A stretch of 64,000 nt of DNA from Eubacterium sp. 1001713B170207_170306_E7 (GCF_015547515.1 NZ_JADMVE010000004.1:310001-374000), one strand, 5' to 3'; numbered from the stretch's first letter, positions 8,580 to 17,013 are shown. Notes: generated by a model from the letters alone, not told the origin. Numbers and translations are program-made.

Positions 8580-10037
8580 ATGTATATTGATCGAAAATTT
8601 TATGAAAATTATATCTCTACCCGCGATGTTGAACTTCTGCATGAATACACCCTTAAAGTTTTAAAAGAAGTGGGTGTCTCCTTCAATTGCGAAGAAGCAT
8701 TGGATATTTTCAAAAGACACGGCGCAACGGTCGAGGGCAGCATCGTTAAATTCGACGAAGCCTTTCTGAACGCTGCGCTGGAGACGGTTCCCAAAACCTT
8801 TACCATTCACACAGACAGTGGTGAAACACCCATCGGCGAACCCTTCCGGCCAAAAACAGTCGGCTGTTATGGTCCATCCAAGTTCCTGTTCGAGGACAAC
8901 ACCTACCGTGTGGCCCAGATGGCAGACATGATTAAGTTTCTGAAACTCATGGACACCAGCGACGTGACCGATTTTGTCAACAACGCCGCGTTTGACACGC
9001 CGGATCTGGACAAAAGCCAGGAGGATTTTTACCTGCCCCAGGTCGCCATGTGTCTGAAGTATTCCAAAAAGCCGACCTACGGTAATGTGGCCAACAGCCT
9101 GAACACCCGCGGCAAGACTCTGAAAGAAGCGGCACGGGCCATTGCCCGCCTCTACAAAGAATTTTACGACATCTGGGATGCGCCCGTCCTCTTAACCAAC
9201 GCATGTGCCCTCTCGCCCCTTGGTTATTCCTACGAGGTACTGGATAACATTATCGGCCTGTCCGAGGAAGGCCAGCCTGTCACCATTATCACCTGTTCCA
9301 TGACAAACATGACTGCCCCGGCAGCACTGCTTGGAACCGTGATCCAGAACAACGCGACCATCCTGGCCGGCATTGTGCTGACCCAGCTCATTAAGCCTGG
9401 TGTCCCGGTTATCTACGGCTCTGTCTCCAGTGCCACAGATATGCGTGAGGTCGCCCTGGCCATCGGCGCGCCCGAGGCGCAGCTGATCCAGATGTCTTCC
9501 CTGGCGCTGGCCCGCTATTACCAGATCCCTGTGCGCGTCGGTGTTGCCGGAACAGATGCCATGAAGCCTGATTACCAGGCCGGAGCCGAGACCTTCATGA
9601 ATCTTATGACTACCTATCTCGGCAAAGCAGATTTCATTCTGCACCACGCCGGTATCCTCCAGTCCTATGCCCTCGGGAGCTATGAAAAATTCGTGATGGA
9701 CGAGGAAGTCAACCGGATTCTTCTCAGGCTGAACCGCGGTATTGACATCAGCGATACAAAGGCCGAAAAGGTCTTTGCGGAGATCAAAAAAGCCGGACCA
9801 CTTGGCAATTACCTGTCCGGCAGAACACCAAAGGAATACCGGCAGGAGCATTATCTGACCCAGCTCTTTAACCGCGCCGCCGGAGACCCCCAGCCCATCG
9901 TCGACAAAATCGGCGATCTGCGCGAACGGGCGGTGAAGGAAATTGAAGACCGGGTTGAAAGCTATACCCTGCCTGATTTAACACAGACCCAAAAACAACT
10001 TTTAAACAAATTTTTACCTGAATCTGAAAAATTCTAA
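8580..10037 (+). CDS. MttB superfamily (non-pyrrolysine) corrinoid methyltransferase, copy 2
   Basis: A 485-residue COG5598 methyltransferase without an amber codon. Family landmarks are YGPSKFLFEDNTYRVAQM, ACALSPLGYSYEVLD, GVPVIYGSVSSATDMREV, and KKAGPLGNYLSGRTPKEYR near the C-terminus. It should demethylate a quaternary or methylated amine onto the co-encoded corrinoid protein. The ATG at 8580 has a GGAGG ribosome site; 16 codons upstream are open but have none. It is last in the operon and is followed by a terminator. The YGSVSSATDMREV/RVGVAGTDAMK region groups it with copies 3 and 4 (21258, 29387) rather than copies 1 and 5. The substrate is unknown; the neighbouring cyclodeaminase homologue suggests a betaine of a cyclic or basic amino acid. 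Confidence 0.94.
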   Translation: MYIDRKFYENYISTRDVELLHEYTLKVLKEVGVSFNCEEALDIFKRHGATVEGSIVKFDEAFLNAALETVPKTFTIHTDSGETPIGEPFRPKTVGCYGPSKFLFEDNTYRVAQMADMIKFLKLMDTSDVTDFVNNAAFDTPDLDKSQEDFYLPQVAMCLKYSKKPTYGNVANSLNTRGKTLKEAARAIARLYKEFYDIWDAPVLLTNACALSPLGYSYEVLDNIIGLSEEGQPVTIITCSMTNMTAPAALLGTVIQNNATILAGIVLTQLIKPGVPVIYGSVSSATDMREVALAIGAPEAQLIQMSSLALARYYQIPVRVGVAGTDAMKPDYQAGAETFMNLMTTYLGKADFILHHAGILQSYALGSYEKFVMDEEVNRILLRLNRGIDISDTKAEKVFAEIKKAGPLGNYLSGRTPKEYRQEHYLTQLFNRAAGDPQPIVDKIGDLRERAVKEIEDRVESYTLPDLTQTQKQLLNKFLPESEKF

Positions 10038-10062
10038 AACCTCAGAAAAATCCCTCTTTTTA

Positions 10063-10103
10063 AAACCGGTGTGCATCCCCAGACGCATGCCGGTTTGTTT
10101 TTT
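10063..10103 (+). terminator. Intrinsic terminator of the cyclodeaminase operon
   Basis: An AAACCGG...CCGGTTT stem extended inward through GTGC/GCAT pairs with one wobble, followed by GTTTTTT. It begins 26 bp after the stop codon of the methyltransferase gene. The following spacer (to 10339) is AT-rich and shows only the promoter listed next. Confidence 0.85.
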
Positions 10104-10267
10104 AGTTGAATTTAAAACTCTAAATAAAAAGCAATTATTTTTATTTCTTATCTTTTCGGCCTGATTTTAATTTTGTAATAAATCCTTCGTTGTTTTTTCC
10201 ATTTTATAAATTTTTTGATAGATTCACGCGTTTTAGCGGAAATTTATGGTATTTTTCAACAAAACTT

Positions 10268-10296
10268 TTGTAGATATTTTTAAAATATGATATAAT
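10268..10296 (+). promoter_or_regulatory. Sigma-70-type promoter for the PocR-AraC regulator
   Basis: TTGTAG, 17 bp, TATAAT, about 45 bp before the start codon. The regulator thus has its own housekeeping promoter, unlike the sigma-54 operon before it. Confidence 0.6.
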
Positions 10297-10339
10297 AAAA
10301 GATAATAAACGCAGAAAGGACAGGGAGGACAACAATTCC

Positions 10340-11602
10340 ATGAAAGCAACTATTTTTAGAGAAGACCACCAGCTTAACCTCGAGGTCATCGAGGATATTC
10401 TCACCTCGTTTTACTACGCGACAGATGTGCCCGTAACCTTGTATGACCAGAGCACTCAGCCGCTGGGCACTTACTTTGAGGATAAAAAAATCTGCCCGTA
10501 CTTTAGCCAGTCCGACACAGAGTCCAGCCTTTGTCCAAATGCGCTGCACTTTGCCGCGACCTGGGCGCACCGGCTTGGCGAGCCCTATATATTTGTCTGT
10601 CCCTCAGGTTTTGTCAACATTGCCATCGCCATCCTGGACGGCCAGCAGTTTGCCGGGTCTGTCATTGCCGGCCCCATTGCCATGGGCACCATTGAGGAGA
10701 GCACCATCCGCGACATGTTCACCATCCACCAGGCCTCCCCCGAGGTGCTCTACAACACCACACTCTTTATCCGAAACATGAAAATCTTCACGCCCTCCCA
10801 GGTCAATCATCTGGCCAAGCTTTTAAACGCGGCCATCCTGAGCCTTTACCCCAACACAGAAGCTTATGAAAAGCTGAGCTCTGAATACCACGACCAATCC
10901 GAAATCGGAGAGCGCATCCACGAGCATAAAAAGAACAACATCCCGCTGGTCTATCCCTATGAAAAGGAACAGGACCTCGTGCGGCAGGTAAAGGAGGGCG
11001 ACCATGAGGGCGCCCAGGTTACCCTGAAATTTTTAGTCAACGAGATTCTGCTGATCGAGGGCGGCAATCTGGAGGTCATCAAGGCAAGAATTCTGGAGCT
11101 TGTCACCATTCTCTCCCGCGCTTCGGTAGAGGGCGGCGCTTCCCTTGAAAAAATCTTCGGCCTGAACCTTGACCTGATCACTGAGCTCAACAAAATTGAC
11201 AGCATCCAGGTGCTCAGCTCATGGACGGTCAAAATCATTGACCATTTTACCAAAAATATTTTTAACAACATTTATTCCGGAGACTCCTACCTGATCAACC
11301 AGGCCATTGAGCACACAAGGGCCAACTATATGAATAAGATCACGCTCCAGAAGCTGGCAGACTATCTGCATGTTTCAGATTCCTATCTGTCCAAGCTGTT
11401 TAAAGAAGAAACCGGCATCAGCTTTACCCAGTACCTGAACGAAATCCGGATTAACCGGAGCAAGGAGCTTCTGCAGAACACCAAAATGAGCATTGTCGAG
11501 GTTGCGCTTTTCGTCGGCTATGAGGATCAGAGCTATTTTACAAAGGTTTTTAAAAAAATGACCGGCATTACCCCAAAGAAATACCGGTCCGGGAAAAAAT
11601 AA
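10340..11602 (+). CDS. AraC family regulator with PocR sensory domain
   Basis: A 420-residue transcription factor. Residues about 1-150 are a PocR ligand-sensing domain with the family pattern of scattered cysteines (KKICPYFSQ, SSLCPNALHF, YIFVCPSGF). A helical linker follows. Residues about 315-418 are an AraC DNA-binding domain with two HTHs (LQKLADYLHVSDSYLSKLFK and VALFVGYEDQSYFTKVFKKM). PocR domains sense small metabolites such as propanediol in the known cases. It resembles the regulator at 58935-60197, which sits by another methyltransfer locus. It stands alone between the MttB operon terminator and a convergent gene; its targets are unknown, the left methyltransferase operon being the nearest candidate. 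Confidence 0.92.
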   Translation: MKATIFREDHQLNLEVIEDILTSFYYATDVPVTLYDQSTQPLGTYFEDKKICPYFSQSDTESSLCPNALHFAATWAHRLGEPYIFVCPSGFVNIAIAILDGQQFAGSVIAGPIAMGTIEESTIRDMFTIHQASPEVLYNTTLFIRNMKIFTPSQVNHLAKLLNAAILSLYPNTEAYEKLSSEYHDQSEIGERIHEHKKNNIPLVYPYEKEQDLVRQVKEGDHEGAQVTLKFLVNEILLIEGGNLEVIKARILELVTILSRASVEGGASLEKIFGLNLDLITELNKIDSIQVLSSWTVKIIDHFTKNIFNNIYSGDSYLINQAIEHTRANYMNKITLQKLADYLHVSDSYLSKLFKEETGISFTQYLNEIRINRSKELLQNTKMSIVEVALFVGYEDQSYFTKVFKKMTGITPKKYRSGKK

Positions 11603-11614
11603 AGAAAGAAACGT

Positions 11615-12139
11615 TTAAGCCACTCCTCCGAGTGGCTTTATCTGAAAGCTGTCCAGCGCCTCATTGACCGCATCCAGATCAAAGACGCGCTGCTCCACAC
11701 AGTAACGGATAATGAGGTCAAAGGTTTCGCTGCTTGACAGGGCATAGCCCGCCTCGGATAAGAGGGCCTCCAGCTCGTCCAGATCAGCTTCCAGAGCAAT
11801 CCCCAGCGCAATGACGGTGGCCTTTGACGGGTGGTAATCCGGATCGCTCCTTATTTTTGAGAACAGCCGGCGGTCAATGCCCGCTTTATGGTAAACCACC
11901 TTGTCCGAAAGCCCGCGCGCATCAATCATTTCAAAGAGCCGCCCGGTGAAGCCCGGCCCCTTATGCTTTTCGATGTAGTCCCCCAGGTTCGCGTTTTCCT
12001 CAGAGTAAAACACTTCCAGGTTACGCGCGCAGACCGCGGCCATCTCTTTCTGCTTTTTCACCGCCGCTGCACCCACGGTTATGGTCTGCGCCCTTTTGAC
12101 AAAGACTTTGAGATCGGATAAAAAATCTGAAGACAGCAT
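11615..12139 (-). CDS. Helix-turn-helix protein paired with a VWA gene
   Basis: A 174-residue soluble protein. A Cro/CI-like HTH is seen near residues 95-150 (GLSDKVVYHKAGIDRRLFSK ... ATVIALGIALEADLDELEALL), and the C-terminus is a small acidic helical region. The N-terminal 90 residues are helical and unassigned. The start at MLSSDF is chosen because GGAGG lies 6 bases upstream; 20 further codons are open but lack a site. It is divergent from, and 86 bp apart from, a VWA-domain gene, so the two may form a unit. A DNA-binding regulator is the simplest reading. Confidence 0.7.
   Translation of the reverse strand: MLSSDFLSDLKVFVKRAQTITVGAAAVKKQKEMAAVCARNLEVFYSEENANLGDYIEKHKGPGFTGRLFEMIDARGLSDKVVYHKAGIDRRLFSKIRSDPDYHPSKATVIALGIALEADLDELEALLSEAGYALSSSETFDLIIRYCVEQRVFDLDAVNEALDSFQIKPLGGVA
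11617..11638. terminator. Stem-loop between convergent genes
   Basis: AAGCCACTC, four bases, GAGTGGCTT: a perfect 9-bp hairpin that overlaps the last codons of the HTH gene and lies 14 bp after the AraC-type gene. The T-runs are only three bases, so termination in either direction is uncertain. Confidence 0.5.
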
Positions 12140-12153
12140 GACACACCTCCGAT

Positions 12154-12170
12154 GTCGCCTGCCAGGCGAC
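12154..12170. promoter_or_regulatory. Palindromic operator candidate between the HTH and VWA genes
   Basis: GTCGCCT-GCC-AGGCGAC, a perfect 7+3+7 palindrome in the 86-bp divergent spacer, followed on the plus strand by CTTTTTTCTTTT. It could be the binding site of the HTH protein or, because of the T-run, a terminator-like leader of the VWA transcript. Confidence 0.45.
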
Positions 12171-12225
12171 CTTTTTTCTTTTAAAGATGTTATTATCATA
12201 TCATAAAAAGAAAGGAGCCGTCATC

Positions 12226-12843
12226 ATGAAACCAAATTTGACAGAAATCATTTTTTTACTGGACCGCAGCGGGTCAATGGCAGGACTGGAGGCTGATACC
12301 ATTGGCGGATACAACCAATTTTTAAGAGAGCAGTCAAAAAAAGCCGGGGAGCTGCGTGTTACCACTGTTCTTTTCGACCATGAGTACGAATGCCTGTACC
12401 AGAGCGCCATGCCCCAGGACGCTGTGCTTACAGAGGGGCAGTACTTTGTCCGGGGCTGCACAGCCCTCTATGACGCGGTGTGAAAAGCCGTCACCGATAC
12501 CGGCCGGCGGCTTGCGGACACGCCCGAGCGCGCCCGTCCCTCCAAGGTGATTGTCGTCATTACAACCGACGGCTATGAAAATGCCAGCAAAGCCTATACA
12601 CATCCGCAAATTCAGAATATGATCCTGCACCAACAGGAAAAATACAGCTGGGAATTTCTGTTCTTCGGCGCAAACATTGATGTGGCCAATGTCGCTGAAA
12701 CCATCGGCGTCCAGGCTGACAGGGCTTTTTCCTATGAAGCCGACAGCCTAGGCGTCTGCAAAATGATGGAATGCGCCTGCGATGTGGTTTCGACCCTCAG
12801 AGATACGCCCTCCTGCCAAAATGACGCTGAGACAAATTCGTGA
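12226..12843 (+). pseudogene. VWA-domain protein interrupted by an in-frame TGA
   Basis: The reading frame from ATG 12226 (AAGGAG upstream) encodes a von Willebrand A domain of about 205 residues. The metal-site residues are present: DRSGSM near residue 10, the threonine in GCTALYDAV near 80 and the aspartate in TTDGYENAS near 117. One in-frame TGA at 12481-12483 splits it after ALYDAV, and the frame continues unbroken to 12843. Related VWA proteins usually have glycine there, so a GGA-to-TGA change is the simplest explanation. A stem-loop (12485-12513) directly follows, which leaves selenocysteine insertion or readthrough as a remote alternative. No restart codon with a ribosome site is seen just after the TGA. 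Confidence 0.75.
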
Positions 12844-12870
12844 CTTCAAACGAAAATTTTCGATCAAATT

Positions 12871-12897
12871 AAAAAAGCCCGAAATCCGGGCTTTTTT
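12871..12897. terminator. Bidirectional terminator
   Basis: AAAAAAGCCCG, AAAT, CCGGGCTTTTTT: a GC-rich stem with A and T tracts on both sides, between the VWA gene and the convergent activation-domain gene. Confidence 0.9.
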
Positions 12898-12954
12898 AAT
12901 TTGTTTTATCGGTATACGTTGAAACAGCGTATACTGCTTTTGCTTTACTGAACC

Positions 12955-13593
12955 TCATGCCGACCGGAATTCGCAGCCGTAATTTGTGCACAGGCTGCAG
13001 TCGTGATCCTTCTCCGCGATCTGTATGTTTTTGTCCGCGCCGTACACATACCCCATGGTTTTCAGGGGATTGTACATAAAGCCCTCTGTCACAGAAACGC
13101 CCAGCAACTTGCCGCCGTCTGTTTCGTCCAGGATCAGCTTCTGGTTTTGAATGGGAATGATGTAGTCGTCCGGTTGATACCGCACGGTCAGCGCGTAGCC
13201 CTTGTTTTCAAAAACATCCTCGCGGATTACAGGGTAAAAATCATCGGACAGGTTAAAGAGCAGCTGGTCGGCGATGGAGTCGATCATCAGCCCTTTAAGA
13301 TAATCCTTTTCCGCAAAATAGGCGGTACAGCGGTCGCTGATTCCACGCCCCAGCGAGACCATGGCGTACACAAAATGGCTGACCTCACAGAGGCCCTTGT
13401 GCATGGGCTCACGGTCCCCGGCTTTTTTCAGAATATAAATACCTCTGGCATCCACCAGTTTGGGGATCTCCTCTGCCAGCTCGTTATAGGCCGACAAAAA
13501 TTCTTCGTAGTTTGGCTGTGTCTCGTAGATATGCATCCGTTTAAACACAATATCCCGTTCCATGCGGATGGGAATACGATAAACCTTTTCCAT
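12955..13593 (-). CDS. Protein resembling the B12-dependent methionine synthase activation domain
   Basis: A 212-residue soluble protein. The central region, ending VTEGFMYNPLKTMGYVYGAD, resembles the AdoMet-binding activation domain of cobalamin-dependent methionine synthase. In MetH that domain reductively remethylates inactive cob(II)alamin. The C-terminus carries a cysteine cluster (DCSLCTNYGCEFRS). Proteins of this size occur beside corrinoid methyltransferase genes in acetogens, and this one is the last gene of an operon that contains a corrinoid protein. The start at MEKVYRI has GGAGG 7 bases upstream. A role in reactivating the corrinoid protein is inference; the family call is moderately sure. 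Confidence 0.6.
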   Translation of the reverse strand: MEKVYRIPIRMERDIVFKRMHIYETQPNYEEFLSAYNELAEEIPKLVDARGIYILKKAGDREPMHKGLCEVSHFVYAMVSLGRGISDRCTAYFAEKDYLKGLMIDSIADQLLFNLSDDFYPVIREDVFENKGYALTVRYQPDDYIIPIQNQKLILDETDGGKLLGVSVTEGFMYNPLKTMGYVYGADKNIQIAEKDHDCSLCTNYGCEFRSA

Positions 13594-13621
13594 TTTCACA
13601 CCTCCTGCTTGTTATTATAAC

Positions 13622-14506
13622 TCATTTTTCGGCTGCGACCAATACCTCCTCTGTGTTTTCACGGGTGATGAAAATCACAGAGAGCGTCATCAGTATGGAA
13701 CCAATCCAGGTATTCATATTATAGGGATCGCCAAAAATCAGAATCCCCAGGATCAGGGAGACCACCGCCTCAAAGGAGATGATCAGCGAGGTTTTTGTCG
13801 AGCCGATGCATTTGATGGAATAAGCAATGGCCCCCAGCACAAACACCGTCACCGCCCCGATAGAGGCTCCCATCAGAAGCTGCGGCCCGTCAACTGCCAG
13901 AAACTGCGGCGTACCCGCGAGAACGCCCTGTATAAAAAAGAAAATACAGCTGAAGCCCGACAGGTAAAAAACAATCACCAGATTATCCAGCGATTTGACA
14001 CTGCTCTTCTGAATCCCCACCAGATAGATGGCATAGGCCAGACCCGAGCCGATGGCCAGCATGCTGCCAAAATTGAAAAGCTCCAGGCTGAAATTCATCA
14101 GGCAGAAAATCCCGAGAACAGCCAGCGATAATGACACTGCTTTTATTTTTGTCAGCTTCTCCTTAAAAAGCAGGGTCATAATGACCAGCACAAACAGCGG
14201 ATAGGTAAAGTACAGCATGGTCGCCAGCCCCATGGGCAGGAAATTAAAGGAGGTGGCCAGCAGAAAGGTAGAGCCGCCATAGCCCGCCACGGTCAGCAGC
14301 ACCAGCGTTAAGAGCTGCCGGAGATTAATCCGGCAGTTCTGTTTTTTAATGATGAACCAGCCTCCTGTAAGGATAAACACAAACAGAAAGCGGTAAAAGA
14401 GCACCTCGACGGAGGTCATGCCTGTGTTCATCATCCATTTTGTGAGCACCAGAATTCCGCCGCAGCTGAAAGCGGCGCTGATCGACGCGATTATTCCCAA
14501 TGACAT
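13622..14506 (-). CDS. DMT superfamily (EamA) transporter
   Basis: A 294-residue integral membrane protein with about ten helices in two EamA repeats (YFTYPLFVLVIMTLLFKEK; TKTSLIISFEAVVSLILG). It lies 28 bp before the activation-domain gene and 20 bp after the racemase-family gene, so it is part of the aconitase X operon. Its relative at 164-1051 sits by another MttB locus, which suggests these exporters or importers handle amino-acid-like products of amine demethylation. Direction and substrate are not visible. Confidence 0.88.
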   Translation of the reverse strand: MSLGIIASISAAFSCGGILVLTKWMMNTGMTSVEVLFYRFLFVFILTGGWFIIKKQNCRINLRQLLTLVLLTVAGYGGSTFLLATSFNFLPMGLATMLYFTYPLFVLVIMTLLFKEKLTKIKAVSLSLAVLGIFCLMNFSLELFNFGSMLAIGSGLAYAIYLVGIQKSSVKSLDNLVIVFYLSGFSCIFFFIQGVLAGTPQFLAVDGPQLLMGASIGAVTVFVLGAIAYSIKCIGSTKTSLIISFEAVVSLILGILIFGDPYNMNTWIGSILMTLSVIFITRENTEEVLVAAEK

Positions 14507-14526
14507 AGCGGCATCACTTCCATTTT

Positions 14527-15315
14527 CTACATAAAGCCATAATAGGGCTTTTGGGCGACCGCATTGTGAACAAAGTTGATCATTGTGATAAAGTCGAACA
14601 CCGGCAGGTTAAATTCTGCCTGAATGGCAGCGGAATAAGGCGGCATATCGCTGCATTCCAAAAGAATCGCGCCCACATCGTCGTTTTCATCTAAAATTTC
14701 ACGCACCAGTCCCTTGAGCTCCTCACGCACTGCGGCGTTGTCAAAATGGCCGCGGCGTTCCATGAATGCCGAGAATTCCGGAAGCTTACCGGCGGATTTA
14801 ATCACACACCGGTTGAAAATCTCCTCCGAGACATTGCATTCTGCGAACAGTTCCTTGGTCAGGTTCTTGCCGTCCGCGCACAGAACACCGATTTTCTGGC
14901 TGCTCTTAAGCCCCGCGGCGATCCATGACGCCTGAATGACACTGGACAGGTAAACCGGAATATCCAGCGCCTCAGCTACCTTTTTCTGGAAATGCCCGAA
15001 ATAACCGCAGGCGCCGCAGATCGCCCGGCAGCCCTCGCGTTCAAGCTGTCTGGCTGTTTTGATGAGCTCTGGCAAAAGACTTTCGTCTCCGCTGTGCATT
15101 CTGTTCTGGTCTGCGCCCGGCACCCAGGCATGGCGCACCGGGTAGCTGTAGGTGCTGGCATTGACCACATTTCCGGGAAGCAGGGGATAGTGAACGTCCA
15201 GCAGCATGATGCCGACCGTATAGCCCGCTACCCATTGTCCCTCTGTCACATAAAAGTGCTGATCCAGATCTTCCTTGTCCCCCAGATAACCATAGTTGCG
15301 TACAATTTTATCCAT
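14527..15315 (-). CDS. Asp/Glu/hydantoin racemase superfamily protein
   Basis: A 262-residue cofactor-independent racemase-fold protein. The two cysteines expected as acid/base pair are visible in ICGACGYFGHF (near residue 107) and ILLECSDMPPYS (near 220). The family includes aspartate, glutamate and hydantoin racemases and maleate isomerase. It strongly resembles the protein at 28472-29251, which heads another methyltransferase operon. The start at MDKIVRN has AGGAGAAG upstream and overlaps the end of the small aconitase X gene by 8 bp, showing translational coupling. It may invert the alpha carbon of an amino acid or betaine; the substrate is unknown. Confidence 0.82.
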   Translation of the reverse strand: MDKIVRNYGYLGDKEDLDQHFYVTEGQWVAGYTVGIMLLDVHYPLLPGNVVNASTYSYPVRHAWVPGADQNRMHSGDESLLPELIKTARQLEREGCRAICGACGYFGHFQKKVAEALDIPVYLSSVIQASWIAAGLKSSQKIGVLCADGKNLTKELFAECNVSEEIFNRCVIKSAGKLPEFSAFMERRGHFDNAAVREELKGLVREILDENDDVGAILLECSDMPPYSAAIQAEFNLPVFDFITMINFVHNAVAQKPYYGFM

Positions 15316-15736
15316 TCGCTTCTTCTCCTGATTCCAAAATCTCAATATAACCCTCGTCGCCGTTCACCAAAACATAATCGCCTGTTTTTACAAGCTCAAA
15401 GACGTTTTCTTCCAGATCGGTGACGGTTGGCACACCGGTAACCACGGCTGCCACACCAGTACGGGAATCAATTTTCGGAAAAACCATACCCGCCGGCGCC
15501 TTGCCGCTCATTTTAGCCGCATGGAAATGGCAGGACCAGCCATTAGAGCCCTTTCCGCCCGAAATAATCAAAATTGATCCGATGATGCTTTTGCCCTCAA
15601 AGGGATGTCCGATCTCCATGATCAGACCGGTTTCCTCATCGATTCCGGACCAGCCTTGAATGGTTTCCTCGCTCACCATGGCCAGGCCTTTGGCAATGCC
15701 GCCGATGGCGCTGCGTCCCTTTATTTTTCTTCCCAT
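15308..15736 (-). CDS. Aconitase X small (swivel, DUF126) subunit
   Basis: A 142-residue protein matching the AcnX swivelling domain (GRSAIGGIAKGLAMVS at the N-terminus, GHPFEGKSIIGSILIISGGKGS in the middle). With the large subunit it forms a dehydratase. Bacterial two-subunit AcnX enzymes are known as cis-3-hydroxy-L-proline dehydratases, and archaeal ones as mevalonate-5-phosphate dehydratases. It overlaps the large-subunit gene by 16 bp and the racemase gene by 8 bp. Hydroxyproline-type chemistry is favoured here because of the amino-acid and betaine context, but this is inference. Confidence 0.92.
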   Translation of the reverse strand: MGRKIKGRSAIGGIAKGLAMVSEETIQGWSGIDEETGLIMEIGHPFEGKSIIGSILIISGGKGSNGWSCHFHAAKMSGKAPAGMVFPKIDSRTGVAAVVTGVPTVTDLEENVFELVKTGDYVLVNGDEGYIEILESGEEANG

Positions 15737-17013
15737 TGCTTAACCTCCCAATATCCGCGGACTGCACTTTCAAGACAGTCCTCAAGGCTTCCGTAAAAGA
15801 CCTCCGCTTCAGTGCCCGGCGCGATGTAATGGGCCTGCTTGGCAGAGTCGAAACCCACTGTTTTTGTGCCCTCCGGCATCTTTCCGCTGGTCAGCGGGCA
15901 GCTGCTGGTCAGCATAATGGCGCCGGCATCCTCAATGGTTTTCGTGTAACCGCAGCGGTCAGCGGTTTCCCGGATCGGCGGCGCTGTCCATACCTGTAAA
16001 ACCGTATGGTCCGCAACCCTTTTTCCCTTCAGAAGCCCTGCGATTTTGCGAAGCTCTTCAATGCTGTAGTGCGGGCAGCCCAGACTGATATAGTCAATGG
16101 GGTGTTTCCCTGCTTTGTGGCCGTTCAGAATGACGCAGGATTCCTTCAAATCCTCATCGGTAATCTCAATCACCGCCTGGGGTTCCTGTCCGCCGAGGGC
16201 CATGTCCAGCGTTACGGCTTCCGGTGAAATGCCGACGAGATGGCACATTTCGGGTCCGGCTGTGGTCGCCATGGCGGCAAAGAAATATTTGACATTAAAA
16301 ATATTTGGCCGGTCCTGGAGTCCGTTGACTACAGGAATGGCATGGGTCGGCAGCTTTCTGCCAATGGAATAACCCAGAAGGTCCCAGTCCATGCTGGATT
16401 TTATCCGGCATTTCACATTGAATACATGGGTGCCCTTGCGGTTTTCCATGATATGGTTGCCCCACTTTGGCGTGCGGCCGCAGGCGGCTGCCCAGAATCC
16501 TGCCTCGAGCCCGTCGGAGTTGCCGCAGGCGCCCCATAGCGAGTTCATCAGCGTTACCGCGTGGGACTCACTGCTGACATAATGCTCTCCCCTAAGCGGG
16601 ATAAAGCCGCACATATACGGGACACAGGTCCCGACCATATTGACGCCGCGGTCTCTGTAATAATCCAGATATTCCTGGTTTTTCTCACCCTCGGCAGCGC
16701 TCACCCCCATCTCGGCGTAGCGGGTGCTGTCCATGGGGCCGCAGTCGGACTGACAATAGCATACGTAGTCGTCCTTTGGCATTTTTTCAGAAGTGCAGAA
16801 CTGCATCTGCGCAACCGTCTCTTCAATGTCATCGCTTCCAGCCGCGCTCAGATAATCGTGGGCTCCGCAGAAAACATGGGCCATCGTCACTTCACACAGT
16901 TCCTCTGCGCCCAGCACATTGGCGTATTCCACGACCTTTTTCATCGCCTGCTGTTTGAGCGTTCCGTGAACGCCGTCCAGCATTTCCTGTTCATATTCGG
17001 TCAGCTTGACCAT
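15721..17013 (-). CDS. Aconitase X large (catalytic, DUF521) subunit
   Basis: A 430-residue Fe-S dehydratase of the aconitase X family. Recognisable stretches are VKLTEYEQEMLDG at the start, MAHVFCGAHDYL, LMNSLWGACGNSDGLEAGFW, SLGCPHYSIEELRKIA and MLTSSCPLTS, the last with cysteines typical of the cluster region. It should dehydrate a hydroxy acid, with cis-3-hydroxy-L-proline to Delta1-pyrroline-2-carboxylate as the best known bacterial case. The ATG at 17013 is preferred over one four codons upstream, which directly abuts GAGGG. It is followed by the overlapping small-subunit gene and preceded, beyond a terminator-like stem, by a corrinoid protein gene on the same strand. Confidence 0.92.
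   Translation of the reverse strand: MVKLTEYEQEMLDGVHGTLKQQAMKKVVEYANVLGAEELCEVTMAHVFCGAHDYLSAAGSDDIEETVAQMQFCTSEKMPKDDYVCYCQSDCGPMDSTRYAEMGVSAAEGEKNQEYLDYYRDRGVNMVGTCVPYMCGFIPLRGEHYVSSESHAVTLMNSLWGACGNSDGLEAGFWAAACGRTPKWGNHIMENRKGTHVFNVKCRIKSSMDWDLLGYSIGRKLPTHAIPVVNGLQDRPNIFNVKYFFAAMATTAGPEMCHLVGISPEAVTLDMALGGQEPQAVIEITDEDLKESCVILNGHKAGKHPIDYISLGCPHYSIEELRKIAGLLKGKRVADHTVLQVWTAPPIRETADRCGYTKTIEDAGAIMLTSSCPLTSGKMPEGTKTVGFDSAKQAHYIAPGTEAEVFYGSLEDCLESAVRGYWEVKQWEEK

Noticed and set aside
12481-12513. Selenocysteine codon in the VWA gene
   Set aside because: A hairpin follows the TGA, but its position and loop do not clearly match a bacterial SECIS, and related proteins seem to have glycine there; a nonsense mutation is simpler.
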